Shown piece by piece: positions 63,232 through 64,000 of a stretch of 64,000 bases of DNA (within the stretch, counting starts at the first letter, position 1; every line of letters begins with the position of its first letter). The notes beneath the pieces are model-generated. The model was not told where the DNA came from, made no database searches, and saw only the letters and a list, made by a program, of their open reading frames with translations. The translations under genes were made by a program, and so were the position numbers. The DNA comes from Thiobacillus sp. (lineage in GTDB: Bacteria > Pseudomonadota > Gammaproteobacteria > Burkholderiales > Thiobacillaceae): assembly GCA_030680405.1 (NCBI GenBank), contig JAUXVT010000052.1, positions 88,652 to 152,651 of the forward strand. The letters run 5' to 3'.

Positions 63232-63461
63232 ACGTGCCGCAGTGGGGTTTGCAGGATCGGGATTTCGGTCTGGACGGCTTGCCGGTTGCTGCAGTGGACG
63301 TCGGCACGGTGCACCCAGGCCGCGTCCGCAACCGCACCAAGACCGAGCCGGACGAAAAAGTCAAGAAGCCTGCCGACGGCGTGCGTAAGAAAGCGCCGCC
63401 TGCCCGCAAGGCCCCCGCGCGCGGGCGTTACGTCGACGAATACGCGCGTCCGGCGCTCTGA
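63228..63461 (+). CDS. Small basic protein of unknown function
   Basis: 77 residues from an ATG that overlaps the FlaF-like stop (ATGA). Rich in Lys/Arg/Pro/Ala in the second half (KVKKPADGVRKKAPPARKAP), ending YVDEYARPAL. No family recognised; co-translated with the FlaF-like gene and probably under the same promoter. Confidence 0.65.
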   Translation: MNVPQWGLQDRDFGLDGLPVAAVDVGTVHPGRVRNRTKTEPDEKVKKPADGVRKKAPPARKAPARGRYVDEYARPAL

Positions 63462-63462
63462 T

Positions 63463-64000
63463 TCACCGCAAAGCCTCCCGCACGCTGGCCTCTAGCACCC
63501 GCATTCCGGCGAGCGTCTCAAGGCTGTTCCCCCGGATCAGAAAAGTATCCTCGACCCGCTCGCCCAGTGTGTCGATCTTGGCGGCATAGACGCTCACGTC
63601 ATGCTGCATCAGCACTTCGGCTACCGCAAACAGCAAGCCCCCGCGATCCGCACAGGTGATCGACAGCATGTGGCCGTGGCCCTGCGCGTCTGCCTCCAGC
63701 CTGACCGTGGTCGGGTAGGGGTGGTGGCGCTGATGGCGTGACAGGCGGCCGCGCGGCACCGCCTGCATTGGACGCACCGGATCGAGATCGCGCGCCAGTT
63801 CATGCTCCACATAGCTCAGAAAATCGCGGTAGTGAATGCCGCGGTTGGCCATGTCCATCACCTGGAACGTGTCGAGCACATAGCCGTGCCGGGTGGTGTG
63901 GATCTTGGCTTCGAGGATGGTGTACTGGATGCGCGCGAAGAAGCCGCAGATGCGCGCGAACAGGTCGGGACGGTCGGGCGTGTAGACCAGCACCTGGATG
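63463..64000 (-). CDS. glnD: Bifunctional uridylyltransferase GlnD, C-terminal part
   Basis: The visible ~178 residues run in from the right edge and hold two ACT domains: LVYTPDRPDLFARICGFFARIQYTILEAKI and SITCADRGGLLFAVAEVLMQHDVSVYAAKI. These are the glutamine-sensing domains of GlnD, which modifies PII proteins. The catalytic domain lies beyond the window. Confidence 0.92.
   Translation of the reverse strand, partial: IQVLVYTPDRPDLFARICGFFARIQYTILEAKIHTTRHGYVLDTFQVMDMANRGIHYRDFLSYVEHELARDLDPVRPMQAVPRGRLSRHQRHHPYPTTVRLEADAQGHGHMLSITCADRGGLLFAVAEVLMQHDVSVYAAKIDTLGERVEDTFLIRGNSLETLAGMRVLEASVREALR

Overview
The window is a GC-rich, gene-dense stretch of Gram-negative chromosome. TonB/ExbBD, an MSHA-type pilus, Hsp33, TypA, AmpD/NagZ, GlnD and Fur-like operators point to a betaproteobacterium, possibly a Nitrosomonadales/Thiobacillus-like lineage (inference; no rRNA is present to confirm it). 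Three conserved genes carry apparent single-base frameshifts (about 4107, 24545 and 58680), so this is either a draft or metagenomic assembly with indel errors or a genome with some decay.

1-27,200, mostly minus strand, is an iron and heme acquisition island. From low to high coordinate it holds: the end of a DUF6662-type protein; an FtrABCD-like ferrous iron system (ftrD, ftrC, ftrB, a frameshifted OprB-like porin, ftrA/p19); a FecA-like TonB receptor; exbD, exbB and tonB behind a Fur box; a PepSY reductase-like protein; and a second FecA-like receptor. Next comes a heme cluster: DUF2149, an ExbB-like channel protein, an exported CobN-like HmuS chelatase, a FRAP-type heme receptor, HemP, and a cytochrome c-FTR1 fusion. 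A DUF2325 protein follows, then a second Fur-controlled heme operon (hemP, two small unknown genes, a peroxiredoxin, a HemS-type hemin-degrading factor and a broken monooxygenase-like gene). A paired GCTGGCTGG box recurs in six leaders of this island.

27,200-31,120 (minus) holds a cation diffusion facilitator with a long structured 3' region, nagZ-acpS-radical SAM genes joined by 4-base overlaps, and tRNA-Ser(TGA) followed by two tandem repeats that copy the tRNA 3' end. 31,365-37,012 carries a PilZ-like protein, a Nudix hydrolase, a MoxR ATPase/VWA metallopeptidase pair and an Hsp33 that lacks two zinc cysteines. 37,051-48,938 (plus) is a near-complete MSHA pilus locus (mshE G A C D O P I, a PilN-like gene, J K L M N).

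48,940-64,000 holds an Ala/Pro/Glu-repeat lipoprotein, an aminotransferase, mtfA, rmuC, typA, a MITE-like element, an unknown exported protein, a truncated hemoglobin, purT, a damaged phospholipase D gene, ampD, purine salvage genes (phosphoribosyltransferase and thioinosine phosphorylase), rsuA, def, a FlaF-like gene behind a near-consensus sigma-28 promoter, and the end of glnD.

The genes form a coherent picture: Fe2+ and heme import across both membranes with energy coupling, heme iron release, peroxide protection and iron-responsive control, next to surface pilus and motility functions. The most unusual system is the HmuS-type predicted periplasmic heme dechelatase cluster with its own ExbB-like/DUF2149 pair.
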